The translations under genes and the position numbers were made by a program. From an uncultured Treponema sp. (GTDB lineage Bacteria > Spirochaetota > Spirochaetia > Treponematales > Treponemataceae), in assembly GCA_946186185.1 (NCBI GenBank), contig CAMHMJ010000005.1, positions 1 through 64,000 on the forward strand: DNA of 64,000 bases, in the 5' to 3' direction. Below the pieces are notes generated by a model, which saw only the letters and a program-made list of their open reading frames with translations, was not told the origin of the DNA and made no database searches. Below, piece after piece: positions 25,813 through 35,169 of this stretch (the stretch's first letter is position 1; the number at the start of each line of letters is the position of its first letter).

Positions 25813-27564
25813 ATGACTAAAATTAAAATTCCTTTGTATGTCACTCTTTTGTCCGGCATACTCTTTACGCTTTTTCAGATTTCATTTCACTTTGATATCA
25901 GTATTCTTTCATTTTTTATAAGTGCTGCCATGAGTTATTTTATGGTTCGCTGCTGCTTTATGAAATTCTATAAAAATCAGGATGAACGCTTTATTCTTGC
26001 AACTCAGAAGCTTTTGCAGTACGCACCTTATGCTTATCTGATTTCCTTTATAATCCGCCGCTCCGGAAAAACTGAAACTCCATACTGGTACGATCTTATT
26101 ACCGTGCTTTTATGGGCCCTTGTTCTTGTTGTGCGCTATTTTGTTCTTTATTACCTGAATGATAAGCGTATCGGTGAGCTTAACCGCGCCTGGAAAAAAG
26201 AAAAAAAAGGTTCCCTTATTGTAAAGCCTGCCGGCAAAAAACGGATCGTATTTGAAATCATTGACTGGATTGACGCTCTGGTTCAGGCCGTTTTCATGGT
26301 TCTGATTTTCCAGATTTTTGTACTTCAGCTCTATGTAATTCCGTCAGAATCTATGGTTCCGGCTTTCCTTATAAAAGACCGTGTGGTTGTATTTAAAACC
26401 CCAAGCGGTCCAAAAATGCCTCTTTCAGATATCGGGCTTCCATGTGTAAAAAAATACAAAAGGGGCGATGTTGTAGTTTTCAGAAATCCTCATTACAGAA
26501 TGGACAGAAAATCCGAGGTTCGCACGGTTGTAAGCCAGCTGATTTACATGCTTTCCTTCAGCTCAATCAATCTGAATGTTGACGAAAGAGGGGAGGTGAA
26601 GGCGGATCCTCTTGTAAAGCGAATTACCGGCGTTCCTGGTGAACAGCTTATGATGGTGGACGGCGTGCTTTATGCCCGAACAGGTGCAAGCGACGATTTT
26701 TCTAAGGTAGAAATTGATGAAAAATTCGCCAGAAGCAATCTGAATAAGCTTCCGCCGGATATCAGCCGCGGAGTGGAAACTATTCCCCTTTCTCAGGACA
26801 ATTACGACAGAATGCTTTTTGTAGAAGAAGAAAGAAATAAGCTTGATATTGAAAGCGTTTCCTTTGAATGTCTTTCGATTGCGGGTGAAATCCGCCGCTT
26901 GAATTCAATATATCTTTTGAGAAACGAAGCTAAATCCTTCGATGCATCTTCAGTTTCTCTTTATGAAGAAAATCTTTTTATGCACGCAGACGAAATTGCT
27001 TCAGCCCTTCTGAGTTCAAAGGATGCTGTAAAATGGTTCTCGGATTTTATGACCTCCTGGATTCACGATAAAAATAAAAATCTTGTTTTAATGTCCAATG
27101 ACCTTTATGCAGAAAGCAATTACCGGCTGAACCTTATGATTAAGCTGACTTTCGGCCGTCTTGTGCTTCAGAGAGCAATTCTCCTTTCCAACGGAAAAAG
27201 CCCCGCTGAGCTTTCGGAAGATCCAAAATCTGAGTACATTCTTCAGACTGCCGGACTTCTTGATTTCTATGTCCGCTGTCTTGACCAGAGAAGTATGCCG
27301 GTTTTCCCGGCTAATGAAGAAGACGGAACACCAGTTTATATTCCTGAAAACTGCTATTTCATGATGGGAGACAACCGCTTTAATTCACTGGATTTACGCC
27401 ATTCCTATAATTACAGCCTGGTGCCTCTTACGAAATACGACCCGTATTCGGTTACCTATATGTCAAATATGGCTCCTCAGTATGTAAACAGAAAATACAT
27501 TCTTGGAACGACCTTCTACCGCTTCTGGCCGTTAAGCCGCCGCGGAATCATTAAGACAAAGTAG
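25813..27564 (+). CDS. lepB: Signal peptidase I, enlarged form
   Basis: Signal peptidase I cuts signal peptides off exported proteins at the outer face of the inner membrane. The catalytic serine is S180 in IPSESMVPAF and the general-base lysine is K269 in LVKRITGVPGE. The last family box MMGDNRFNSLDLRHS begins at residue 517. The 583-residue protein is much longer than E. coli LepB (324). The N-terminus carries several membrane segments (about residues 8-45, 70-120 and 155-177), and about 120 extra residues lie between the lysine box and the GDNR box. The extra part is helical and charged. The catalytic residues are intact, so it should be active. Confidence 0.92.
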   Translation: MTKIKIPLYVTLLSGILFTLFQISFHFDISILSFFISAAMSYFMVRCCFMKFYKNQDERFILATQKLLQYAPYAYLISFIIRRSGKTETPYWYDLITVLLWALVLVVRYFVLYYLNDKRIGELNRAWKKEKKGSLIVKPAGKKRIVFEIIDWIDALVQAVFMVLIFQIFVLQLYVIPSESMVPAFLIKDRVVVFKTPSGPKMPLSDIGLPCVKKYKRGDVVVFRNPHYRMDRKSEVRTVVSQLIYMLSFSSINLNVDERGEVKADPLVKRITGVPGEQLMMVDGVLYARTGASDDFSKVEIDEKFARSNLNKLPPDISRGVETIPLSQDNYDRMLFVEEERNKLDIESVSFECLSIAGEIRRLNSIYLLRNEAKSFDASSVSLYEENLFMHADEIASALLSSKDAVKWFSDFMTSWIHDKNKNLVLMSNDLYAESNYRLNLMIKLTFGRLVLQRAILLSNGKSPAELSEDPKSEYILQTAGLLDFYVRCLDQRSMPVFPANEEDGTPVYIPENCYFMMGDNRFNSLDLRHSYNYSLVPLTKYDPYSVTYMSNMAPQYVNRKYILGTTFYRFWPLSRRGIIKTK

Positions 27565-27614
27565 GGTGCTTTTGTATGCGTGCCTGCATATAAAGGAAAA
27601 AAAAGTACCTTTAT

Positions 27615-27643
27615 TTGACTATGAAGAAAAAAATGTTTATATT
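27615..27643 (+). promoter_or_regulatory. Predicted secA promoter
   Basis: TTGACT (27615-27620), a 17-base spacer and TATATT (27638-27643). It gives a leader of about 20 bases containing AAGGAA before the ATG at 27672. Confidence 0.6.
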
Positions 27644-27671
27644 TATAGAATATTGATAAAAAGGAAATAAT

Positions 27672-30488
27672 ATGATTGTTGATAAAATCCTTACAGCTAT
27701 TTTTGGTACACAAAATGACCGTGATGTAAAAAAACTCCGCCCGCTTCTTGCTCAGGTTAATGCAAAGGAAGAATGGGCTCATGCTCTTTCTGCAGAAGAT
27801 TTCCCAAAACAGACTGCAAAATTTAAGGAACGCCTTGCTAACGGCGAAACCCTTGATGATATTCTTCCGGAAGCCTTTGCCCTTGCCCGGGAAGCGGCTT
27901 ACCGTGTTTTAGGTGAGCGGGCTTACGACGTTCAGATTATGGGTTCCCTTGTTCTTCACTCAGGAAGAATTACTGAAATGAAAACCGGTGAAGGTAAGAC
28001 CCTCATGTGTGTTCCTGCCGTTTATTTGAACTCTTTGAGCGGAAAAGGCGTTCATGTTGTAACCGTAAACGATTACCTTGCAGAACGAGATGCCGACTGG
28101 ATGCGCCCGGTTTATGCTTATCTTGGCCAGACTGTCGGTTCAATCCTTTCAAATATGGATAATGACGCCAGAAAGGCTTCCTATAACTGCGATATTACCT
28201 ACGGTACCAACAACGAATTCGGTTTTGACTACCTTCGCGACAACATGCAGATTGACCTTTCCCGGAAGGTTCAGCGCGGATTTAATTTCTGTGTAGTTGA
28301 TGAAATCGACTCTATCTTAATCGATGAAGCCCGAACTCCGCTTATCATTTCCGGACAGGGTGAAGACGATACCTACAAATACCACGAAGTTGATAAATAT
28401 ATCGGAGAACTTACCGAGGTTGAGAAAGACCCTAAAACCAACGACTATCCGGATGAAGTTGATATGCTTCCGGAAGAACGAAAGAACATCAAGGGTGACT
28501 ACAAAATCGATGAAAAATACAAGAAGGTTTCCTTTACCGATGCCGGTATCAACCACATCGACGAAATCCTTCATAAGCACAACCTCATCGCTCCGGATAC
28601 AAAGGTTGTAGACGAAGAAAACTTTGAATACGTTCACTATTTTACTCAGGCATTGCGTGCCCATACTCTTTACCATGTGAATGTAGATTATCTTGTTCGT
28701 GACGGACAGGTTCAGATTGTAGATGAATTTACCGGTCGTGTTCTTGAAGGCCGCCGCTACGGTGACGGACTTCATCAGGCTATTGAAGCAAAGGAACATC
28801 TCCGCATTGCCCAGAGAAACAGAACTCTTGCAACCATCACTTTCCAGAACTTCTTCCGAATGTACGACAAGCTTTCGGGTATGACCGGTACTGCCGCAAC
28901 AGAAGCCGTGGAATTCAACAAAATCTACAAGCTGGATGTAGTTGCAATTCCTACAAACCGTCCGGTTGCCCGAATTGATGAAAATGATGAAGTTTACCTG
29001 AACGAGCAGGATAAATGGGAAGCAATCTGCAAGGAAGTAAAAGCTGCACACGACAAGGGGCAGCCGGTTCTTGTAGGTACAGTTTCCGTTGAAAAATCAG
29101 AGCTTCTTTCAGCTCTTCTTACAAAGAAAGGAATCCGCCACGAGGTTTTGAACGCTAAAAACCATGCCCGTGAAGCTATGATTATTGCAGAAGCCGGTGC
29201 AAAGGGCGCCGTTACAATTGCAACAAACATGGCAGGTCGAGGTACCGATATCAAGCTTGGCGGTAACCCTGAGTTCCGTGCACGAAAACGAGCCGGCACT
29301 AACGCAACACCTGAGCAGTTTGAAGCAGCCCTTAAGATTGAAAAAGAGCAGTGGCTCAAGGATAACGAGGAAGTTAAACAGTGCGGCGGTCTTTATGTAA
29401 TCGGTTCTGAACGTCACGAATCACGCCGAATTGATAACCAGCTCCGCGGTCGTTCCGGACGACAGGGAGACCCGGGACGAAGTAAGTTCTTTATTTCTAT
29501 GGACGATGACCTTATGCGTCTCTTTGGCGGTGACCGCATGAAGAATATGATGAGCCGGATCGGTATGGAACCGGGAGAACCGATTTACCATCCATGGCTC
29601 AACAAGGGTATTGCAAAGGCTCAGGCTAAGGTTGAAGACAAGAACTTTGAAATCCGAAAGCATCTTCTTGATTACGATGATGTTGTAAACGAGCAGAGAA
29701 GTGAAATCTATGCACAGCGTGATGAACTTCTGGCTGACGAGAACCTTGCTGACCGCGTAATGAACAATGCCCGGGATGCAGTTGAAGTTATGTTCTATGA
29801 CTACAGCCATGCAGGTAAAAAACAGCAGGAAGAAGCCCGCGCAGCCCTGAATGAAGAAATCAAACAGACCTTCGGTGTTGCCCTTGCTGCAGAACGCCTT
29901 ACCGCTGAAGCTCTTGAAGCAGTTTTGCAGAACGATATTACTGAGAAGGAAACTCTTGTTGGAAAAGAAAACCTCAACATGTTCATCCGCTATCAGTATG
30001 TTCAGATTATCGATAAAAAATGGCTTGACCAGCTGGAAGCCCTTGAAGGTCTTCGTGAAGCTGTAAGCCTTCGTTCTTACGGTTCAAAGAACCCGCTTAC
30101 TGAATACAAGATTGACGGCTTCCGCATGTTCGATGAAATGCTTGATTCCATCAGAAATACTGTAATGAGCCGCGTATTCAAGGTAAAGATTCAGCTGAGT
30201 CCTGCTGCAATGGAAGCCCGCAAGGTTGCTGCCCAGAGAATTCAGCAGAATATGAGTGCACAGCATTCTGAAAGTCAGGGTGAATTCGGAGTTACACAGA
30301 CTTCCCGCGTTGCAAATTCTGCAATGAACGCTGATGCTGCCCGAAGAACTGCCGCAAATTCTGCAATGCAGAAACGGGCTCAGGGTGATAATATTACCGT
30401 TCGCCGCGTGGCTCCAAAGGTTGGAAGAAACGATCCATGTCCGTGCGGAAGCGGGAAAAAATACAAGCAGTGCTGCGGACGCAACTAG
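27672..30488 (+). CDS. secA: Protein translocase ATPase SecA
   Basis: SecA is the ATPase that drives preproteins through SecYEG. The 938-residue product has [10 protein letters not shown] (Walker A, near residue 104), [20 protein letters not shown] (Walker B/DEAD region), the [14 protein letters not shown] and [13 protein letters not shown] motifs of the second nucleotide-binding fold, and [10 protein letters not shown]. The extreme C-terminus is the zinc-binding tail, [13 protein letters not shown], which contacts SecB or phospholipids. Start supported by AAGGAA. Its own promoter and SD contrast with the leaderless genes nearby. The downstream lipoprotein gene is only 14 bases away. Confidence 0.98.
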   Translation: MIVDKILTAIFGTQNDRDVKKLRPLLAQVNAKEEWAHALSAEDFPKQTAKFKERLANGETLDDILPEAFALAREAAYRVLGERAYDVQIMGSLVLHSGRITEMKTGEGKTLMCVPAVYLNSLSGKGVHVVTVNDYLAERDADWMRPVYAYLGQTVGSILSNMDNDARKASYNCDITYGTNNEFGFDYLRDNMQIDLSRKVQRGFNFCVVDEIDSILIDEARTPLIISGQGEDDTYKYHEVDKYIGELTEVEKDPKTNDYPDEVDMLPEERKNIKGDYKIDEKYKKVSFTDAGINHIDEILHKHNLIAPDTKVVDEENFEYVHYFTQALRAHTLYHVNVDYLVRDGQVQIVDEFTGRVLEGRRYGDGLHQAIEAKEHLRIAQRNRTLATITFQNFFRMYDKLSGMTGTAATEAVEFNKIYKLDVVAIPTNRPVARIDENDEVYLNEQDKWEAICKEVKAAHDKGQPVLVGTVSVEKSELLSALLTKKGIRHEVLNAKNHAREAMIIAEAGAKGAVTIATNMAGRGTDIKLGGNPEFRARKRAGTNATPEQFEAALKIEKEQWLKDNEEVKQCGGLYVIGSERHESRRIDNQLRGRSGRQGDPGRSKFFISMDDDLMRLFGGDRMKNMMSRIGMEPGEPIYHPWLNKGIAKAQAKVEDKNFEIRKHLLDYDDVVNEQRSEIYAQRDELLADENLADRVMNNARDAVEVMFYDYSHAGKKQQEEARAALNEEIKQTFGVALAAERLTAEALEAVLQNDITEKETLVGKENLNMFIRYQYVQIIDKKWLDQLEALEGLREAVSLRSYGSKNPLTEYKIDGFRMFDEMLDSIRNTVMSRVFKVKIQLSPAAMEARKVAAQRIQQNMSAQHSESQGEFGVTQTSRVANSAMNADAARRTAANSAMQKRAQGDNITVRRVAPKVGRNDPCPCGSGKKYKQCCGRN

Positions 30489-30502
30489 GTTTTAATTTTT
30501 TT

Positions 30503-31768
30503 ATGACAAAAATGAGAAACGTAAGGCCGGCTTCAAAACCGGCTGTAACTTTATGCACTTTGTTCATATTGATGATATCTCTTTTTTCTTCCTGTTCCCG
30601 TTCTTCAAGGATAAAGTCCGTGGAAGAGGAGGAGCTTTTTTCTCTCGATTATGGAAATTTTGAAGAGCAGATAAATCTTTTTGCCATAAAAAATATCGGT
30701 TTTTTGAAGACTCAGGTCTGCATGAGGGACGGCTTCTTTTACATTGTAAACGGGGAAGCCGGTAAGATAATTTCCCTCAATTCTTACGGAGACCTTCTTT
30801 CCCTCTATTACAGCGAGGATTTGTTTGCTCAGAAAAATCCGGGACTTCCCCGGCTTTCTTCAGAAGGTGTGTGGAAACCGGTTGAGTATCCCTTCGAATT
30901 TACCGGAAAAATTGCTGTTGATTCACGAAAATACATGTACGTTGTAGGAACTGTTCCAAAAGAGCGAAATGAGCAGGATGAAAATGCAAAGCTTTTGTAC
31001 AGCCATGTTGTTCTGTGTTTTTCCAGCGACGGAACTGTAATTGACTATATCGGTCAGCAGGGACCGGGTGGAACTCCTTTTCCATTTATAAAGGATATCT
31101 GGACAACTGAAAACGATGAGCTTGTTGTTGTATGTACAACCAATGACGGCTTAAAGGTTTTCTGGTTTAATTCAAACGGCTTTTTGCGCTATGAAATCCC
31201 GATTATAACCTCAAAGGTGCCACTTATTTCACCGGAATCTGTAAATTACAACGCCTCTTCTTCTGATCTGTTTGTAACTGTTGAAAATGTTATTCCGGAC
31301 TGCTATTCACAGCGCCTTTATGTAAAGGTTGACTATTACCTTCCGTACATTGATGAAGAGTCCCGGGTTCAGTCCGGTGTAGATTACATTCAGTCCATGA
31401 TTTGCCCACTTAATATTGAAACAGGGCAGTATCAGGAGCCTGTAAATATTCCTCCATATGAAGTTTCTGTTACCAATGACTTCAGTAAGATTTCATACTC
31501 GCTTCCATACGATTTTATCGGGGTTACGCGAAATAACTGGTTCTTCTTCCTGATTACCACCGAAACCGGTTTTTCAGTAGAAATGATTCAGCCGGGAACC
31601 CAGAATTTCCTTAAGCGGGAATTTCTTGTGGATCACAATCAGGTTATGTACTATTCCTTCTCACTTTCAAAAGAGGGTATAATTTCTGCACTTCTGGCGG
31701 ACAAGGAAAAAGCTCGGGTTGTATGGTGGCGCACAGACCTTCTTGTTGATTCAAAAGTCAGACAGTAG
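30503..31768 (+). CDS. Lipoprotein of unknown function, possible beta-propeller
   Basis: With the ATG at 30503 the product is 421 residues with a lipoprotein signal (hydrophobic LCTLFILMISLF, lipobox FSSC near residue 32). An upstream start at 30437 would overlap secA and bury the signal. The mature protein has repeated beta-type segments (IAVDSRKYMYVVG, HVVLCFSSDGTVIDYIG, LVVVCTTNDGLKVFWFNSNG) like the blades of NHL- or WD-type propellers, often used as scaffolds. No enzyme motif is seen. No good Shine-Dalgarno. It sits between secA and two membrane-protein genes in one run. Confidence 0.75.
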   Translation: MTKMRNVRPASKPAVTLCTLFILMISLFSSCSRSSRIKSVEEEELFSLDYGNFEEQINLFAIKNIGFLKTQVCMRDGFFYIVNGEAGKIISLNSYGDLLSLYYSEDLFAQKNPGLPRLSSEGVWKPVEYPFEFTGKIAVDSRKYMYVVGTVPKERNEQDENAKLLYSHVVLCFSSDGTVIDYIGQQGPGGTPFPFIKDIWTTENDELVVVCTTNDGLKVFWFNSNGFLRYEIPIITSKVPLISPESVNYNASSSDLFVTVENVIPDCYSQRLYVKVDYYLPYIDEESRVQSGVDYIQSMICPLNIETGQYQEPVNIPPYEVSVTNDFSKISYSLPYDFIGVTRNNWFFFLITTETGFSVEMIQPGTQNFLKREFLVDHNQVMYYSFSLSKEGIISALLADKEKARVVWWRTDLLVDSKVRQ

Positions 31769-31808
31769 AAGGCCGGATGTAAAGTCCCAGGATGTAAAAG
31801 AGGTTTTT

Positions 31809-32522
31809 ATGGAGTTCAAGAACATTCAGGAAACGGCAGCGGAAGATAAGAAAAGTCTTGCCACCTCTGAAAATCCCGGGTTCAAGGCTGAGACAGCATC
31901 TTATGCTGACCCCGCTGCTACTGCCTCCCTTCACTTTTACTACAACCGGGAGGAGCGGCTCAAAAATGCTCCTCAGAGCGTGCGGGATTATTACGAAGGA
32001 AAAATGAATCCTGAAAAAGGACTGTTCCGGGTTCTGGTTTCCAATCGGTCAAATAAATTTCTTTTAATTTCAATTGTTCTTCTTGCAGCTTTCATCTGGA
32101 TGTTTAATTTCCTTTCGAAAAATGTATCAGACCGTATTTTTGGAACGGAGTGCTCTTTAGAAGCTTTTTCTTTTGACGATACAGTTTATGCCAGCCTGAA
32201 ATTTGACGAAGTAAAAAAATCAGGCATAAAGGCGGGCTTGAAAAACAGCCTGCAGACTGGGGGAACATCCGGTTCAAAGCCCGGTTCAAGCTCCGGCGAA
32301 AAATCCGGGGAGGGCGCTTATTCCCTGCCATTTACGGTTGTTTTTACCGCCTTTGATAATTCCGGTCTGGTTTCTGATAAAAAGGAAATTCAGGAGTTTT
32401 TTACGGGAAACGAACTCTTTGTACGGACAAAATTCAGCGATTATGATATAATAAAAGTAACAGCGCTTGTACAGTCAGAATTTGAATCAAAAGAGATTTC
32501 TGCTTTTATTCAAAGGAAGTAG
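31809..32522 (+). CDS. Single-pass membrane protein of unknown function
   Basis: The start at 31809 follows AGAGG (31799-31803). The 237-residue product has a cytoplasmic N-terminus of about 85 residues, one membrane helix (about 90-110, FLLISIVLLAAFIWMF), and an extracytoplasmic domain with a Gly/Ser/Lys-rich insertion (about residues 148-175, including GTSGSKPGSSSGEKSGEG). The end is folded-looking (FTVVFTAFDNSGLVSDKKE). Not recognised. It lies between the lipoprotein and the small membrane protein, probably in the same operon. Confidence 0.75.
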   Translation: MEFKNIQETAAEDKKSLATSENPGFKAETASYADPAATASLHFYYNREERLKNAPQSVRDYYEGKMNPEKGLFRVLVSNRSNKFLLISIVLLAAFIWMFNFLSKNVSDRIFGTECSLEAFSFDDTVYASLKFDEVKKSGIKAGLKNSLQTGGTSGSKPGSSSGEKSGEGAYSLPFTVVFTAFDNSGLVSDKKEIQEFFTGNELFVRTKFSDYDIIKVTALVQSEFESKEISAFIQRK

Positions 32523-32557
32523 GGTGCTGAAGTCGAGTTGTATTTAACGGGGTTTTT

Positions 32558-33037
32558 ATGCTTCAGTTTTATTTTCTTTCGGTTCTGCTGAATATCCTGA
32601 CAGGACTTGTTTTGTTTTTTAATGATAAGGATAAAGTTTCGGAGGACGATTTAACCGTTCTTGAAGATGAAAATGAAGCATCTGTTAAGTCCGGGGTAAA
32701 AACTTCTCTCTTTTCAAAGTTTTTTGGAAAAGGTTCCTATACCGATGATGAAATGTTTTATCTTGTTTTAGGCTGCCTTTCGATTTTTACGGCCCTGATA
32801 AAGCTGCTTTCGGCGGTCAGCGGAATTGCGTTCCTGGGGGATCTGTTTCCGGCCGTTGCGGGGTTTGCCGGAGGTGCTTCCGTTCTGATTATGTATTTTC
32901 AGCTTCGTTCAACAGTTGCGCTGGATATAAACAGCACCTTAGAGTTTATTCTTGTTGAAAGCCGCAAGGTGGTGGGTATAATTTGTCTGGTTGTGGGCAT
33001 CATTCATTTTATTGTTCCGGGCGTGCTGTTTTTGTAA
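32558..33037 (+). CDS. Small polytopic membrane protein of unknown function
   Basis: A 159-residue protein with about four hydrophobic segments (residues 2-22, 65-85, 90-115, 135-157) separated by a charged loop (KDKVSEDDLTVLEDENEASV). The last segment ends IIHFIVPGVLFL. Family not recognised. It lies 35 bases after the previous gene and 6 before the Nudix gene, so it is part of the same transcription unit. Confidence 0.75.
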   Translation: MLQFYFLSVLLNILTGLVLFFNDKDKVSEDDLTVLEDENEASVKSGVKTSLFSKFFGKGSYTDDEMFYLVLGCLSIFTALIKLLSAVSGIAFLGDLFPAVAGFAGGASVLIMYFQLRSTVALDINSTLEFILVESRKVVGIICLVVGIIHFIVPGVLFL

Positions 33038-33043
33038 GGAAAG

Positions 33044-33460
33044 ATGAAAATGAGTAGTTCTATTGCGTGTATTATATATAACGATAAAAAAATTCTGATA
33101 GCTCACAGAAATCCTACAGGGGATATGGGAAACCGCTGGGAATTTCCTGGTGGTAAAATCGATGAAGGTGAAAATGCCGAGCAGGCAATAATCCGGGAAA
33201 TGATGGAAGAATTTTCCGTAAAAGCCACTGTTCACGAAAAGATTACGGAAACAACCTTTGTTCATAAGAATAAGGAGTGCAGTCTTGAAGCATATCTGGT
33301 TTCTCTTGAGCATGACGGAATGAAAACGCCCTATGTACTTACTGAGCACACGGAATACAAATGGGTAGACCCTCAGGAAATCAGAAACCTGTCTTTTGTG
33401 GATTCTGACTTAAAACTTTATCCTGATGTTCTTGAATTTTTAAGAAAAACTTTCGGGTAA
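33044..33460 (+). CDS. Nudix hydrolase, MutT/8-oxo-dGTP diphosphatase type
   Basis: Nudix enzymes cleave nucleoside diphosphate-linked compounds; MutT-like ones remove oxidised nucleotides. The Nudix box is at residues 44-66: GGKIDEGENAEQAIIREMMEEF matches GX5EX7REUXEEXGU except that Phe replaces the late Gly. WEFPGGK precedes it as in MutT. The 138 residues are typical. The ATG follows AAGGAAAG. Substrate not determined. Confidence 0.88.
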   Translation: MKMSSSIACIIYNDKKILIAHRNPTGDMGNRWEFPGGKIDEGENAEQAIIREMMEEFSVKATVHEKITETTFVHKNKECSLEAYLVSLEHDGMKTPYVLTEHTEYKWVDPQEIRNLSFVDSDLKLYPDVLEFLRKTFG

Positions 33461-33484
33461 GCTTTTTAAAACAGGAAATACCGG

Positions 33485-33835
33485 ATGAACAGAAAATTAT
33501 TGATTGTGTTTTTTTCTTTACTTGTTTTTTCAATGTTTGGTTCCTGTAAAAAGGATAAAACTATCTGTTTTGATGAATCTGAACCCCATTCTCTTATTCC
33601 AGATATTTCCTGGGCTCTGGTGAATGAACCCTATGTTGCCTACCGGGAAAGTCCGGACTGGAACAGCGAGGTTATCGGGCACTGCCGTAAAAACGATATT
33701 CTTGAAGTGAAGGGCAGAACTATTTCTTCCGGTGAAATCTGGTATTCTTTTGATTCCGGCTATCTTCCTGATTCTTCGGTTCTGATTTATTCAAACAGAT
33801 TCAAGGCATTGACTGCCAGAGGACGCACGAACTGA
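33485..33835 (+). CDS. Small lipoprotein with SH3b-like domain
   Basis: A 116-residue product with a lipoprotein signal (LLIVFFSLLVFSMF, lipobox FGSC, cysteine at residue 21). The mature part (VAYRESPDWNSEVIGHCRKNDILEVKGRT, then IWYSFDSGYLPDSSV) fits a bacterial SH3 domain, which often binds cell-wall peptide or polysaccharide. Its stop overlaps the neuB-family start by one base (TGATG), so translation is probably coupled. Confidence 0.8.
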   Translation: MNRKLLIVFFSLLVFSMFGSCKKDKTICFDESEPHSLIPDISWALVNEPYVAYRESPDWNSEVIGHCRKNDILEVKGRTISSGEIWYSFDSGYLPDSSVLIYSNRFKALTARGRTN

Positions 33836-35064
33836 TGGCATTTATTATTGCGGAAATTGGAACCAGCCACGAAGGAAATCTTGATAAGGCAAAATCCCTG
33901 ATTGACTGCGCTTTTGATGCGGGTAGTGATGCCGTAAAATTTCAATGGGTATACGCAGATGAAATCCTTCATCCGAAAACCGGATTTGTAAAGCTTCCTA
34001 CCGGAAACATTCCGCTTTATGACCGATTTAAAGCCCTTGAGTGTCCCTTTTCTTTTTATGAAAAAGTCCGGGACTATTCAGAAAAAAAAGGAATAAAATT
34101 TATCTGTTCTCCCTTCGGACTTCGTTCCCTTTCTGAGCTTCTGCAGCTTTTTCCCTGTGCCGTAAAAATTGCAAGCCCGGAGTTGAATCATTATCCCATG
34201 CTTTCTGCTCTCGCTGAATACAGGGAAAAACAGCTTTTGGCTGGGGAGCCGGCTGTTCCTGTAATTTTATCAAGCGGAGTTTCAACTTTAAGCGATATTG
34301 AAAAGGCTCTTTCGTATTTTGAAAACGGAAAGGGGAACTGTGCTAAAAAATCTTCCGGGAAAGTTAGCAGAGAAGCAAATGTCCATGATAGATGTAAAGC
34401 CCCTGATGCAGAGCGGTGTAAAGAAGCGGCTTCAGTTCTTCCAGACCTTACTCTACTTCACTGTATTACAAGTTATCCGGCTCCTGAAAGCGAGTACAAC
34501 GTCCGGCTTATCGAAACATTGCGAAATGTGCTTGGCGTTTCAACGGGTTTAAGCGACCACAGTCTTGATCCTGTTCTGGTACCAGTTCTTTCTGTCCTGT
34601 GCGGGGCAGAGGTTATCGAGAAGCATATCACTTTAAGCCGGAAAACCAGCGGACTTGATGACCCTGTTGCTCTTGAAGGGGAGCAGTTTGCCCTTATGGT
34701 TCACGCCGTTCATCAGACACAGGCGCTTTTGAACCGCTACGGAAAGGAAAGGGGAAAACAGGAGATGTTTAAGCAGCTTTCTGAAAGTTATCCGGCTGAA
34801 AAAATTGAAGCTTGTCTGGGAAATGGGGTGAAAAATCTTGCTCCCTCTGAAAAAGAAAATTATGGACGGACGAACCGTTCCCTTCACTATATGCGCTCTC
34901 TTTGCGCCGGTGAGAAAATCAGTGAAGAAGATGTAAAGGTTTTACGCACGGAAAAGGTGCTTTCACCAGGCATATCTCCTGAATTCCTGAAGCTTGTTAC
35001 TGGTGCAACGCTGAAAAAAAGTGTTGAAGACGGAGCCGGGGTTCGGTTTGAAGATTTTGTTTGA
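33835..35064 (+). CDS. N-acetylneuraminate synthase (NeuB) family protein
   Basis: NeuB-family enzymes condense phosphoenolpyruvate with an amino sugar to make sialic acid or related nine-carbon sugars. The 409-residue product has IAEIGTSHEGN (start), DAVKFQWVYADEI, KIASPELNHYP, LLHCITSYPAP, GLSDHSLDP and VIEKHITLSRKTSGLDDPVALEG, in the expected order. The C-terminal 65 residues look like the SAF (antifreeze-like) domain. About 45 residues rich in Lys, Ala, Cys and Ser (roughly 163-205) are inserted between the SGVSTLSDIEKAL and LTLLHC blocks, which is unusual. I see no sialic-acid neighbours, so the sugar is unknown. Confidence 0.87.
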   Translation: MAFIIAEIGTSHEGNLDKAKSLIDCAFDAGSDAVKFQWVYADEILHPKTGFVKLPTGNIPLYDRFKALECPFSFYEKVRDYSEKKGIKFICSPFGLRSLSELLQLFPCAVKIASPELNHYPMLSALAEYREKQLLAGEPAVPVILSSGVSTLSDIEKALSYFENGKGNCAKKSSGKVSREANVHDRCKAPDAERCKEAASVLPDLTLLHCITSYPAPESEYNVRLIETLRNVLGVSTGLSDHSLDPVLVPVLSVLCGAEVIEKHITLSRKTSGLDDPVALEGEQFALMVHAVHQTQALLNRYGKERGKQEMFKQLSESYPAEKIEACLGNGVKNLAPSEKENYGRTNRSLHYMRSLCAGEKISEEDVKVLRTEKVLSPGISPEFLKLVTGATLKKSVEDGAGVRFEDFV

Positions 35065-35169
35065 GGTGGGTATCAGGCTGTGAGGCCGATTTTATAAAAC
35101 AGATTGAGTTTAGAAGCTTTTTTTATTACAATAACCAGGATTTTACGAATAAATTTTTAAGGAATAAAT

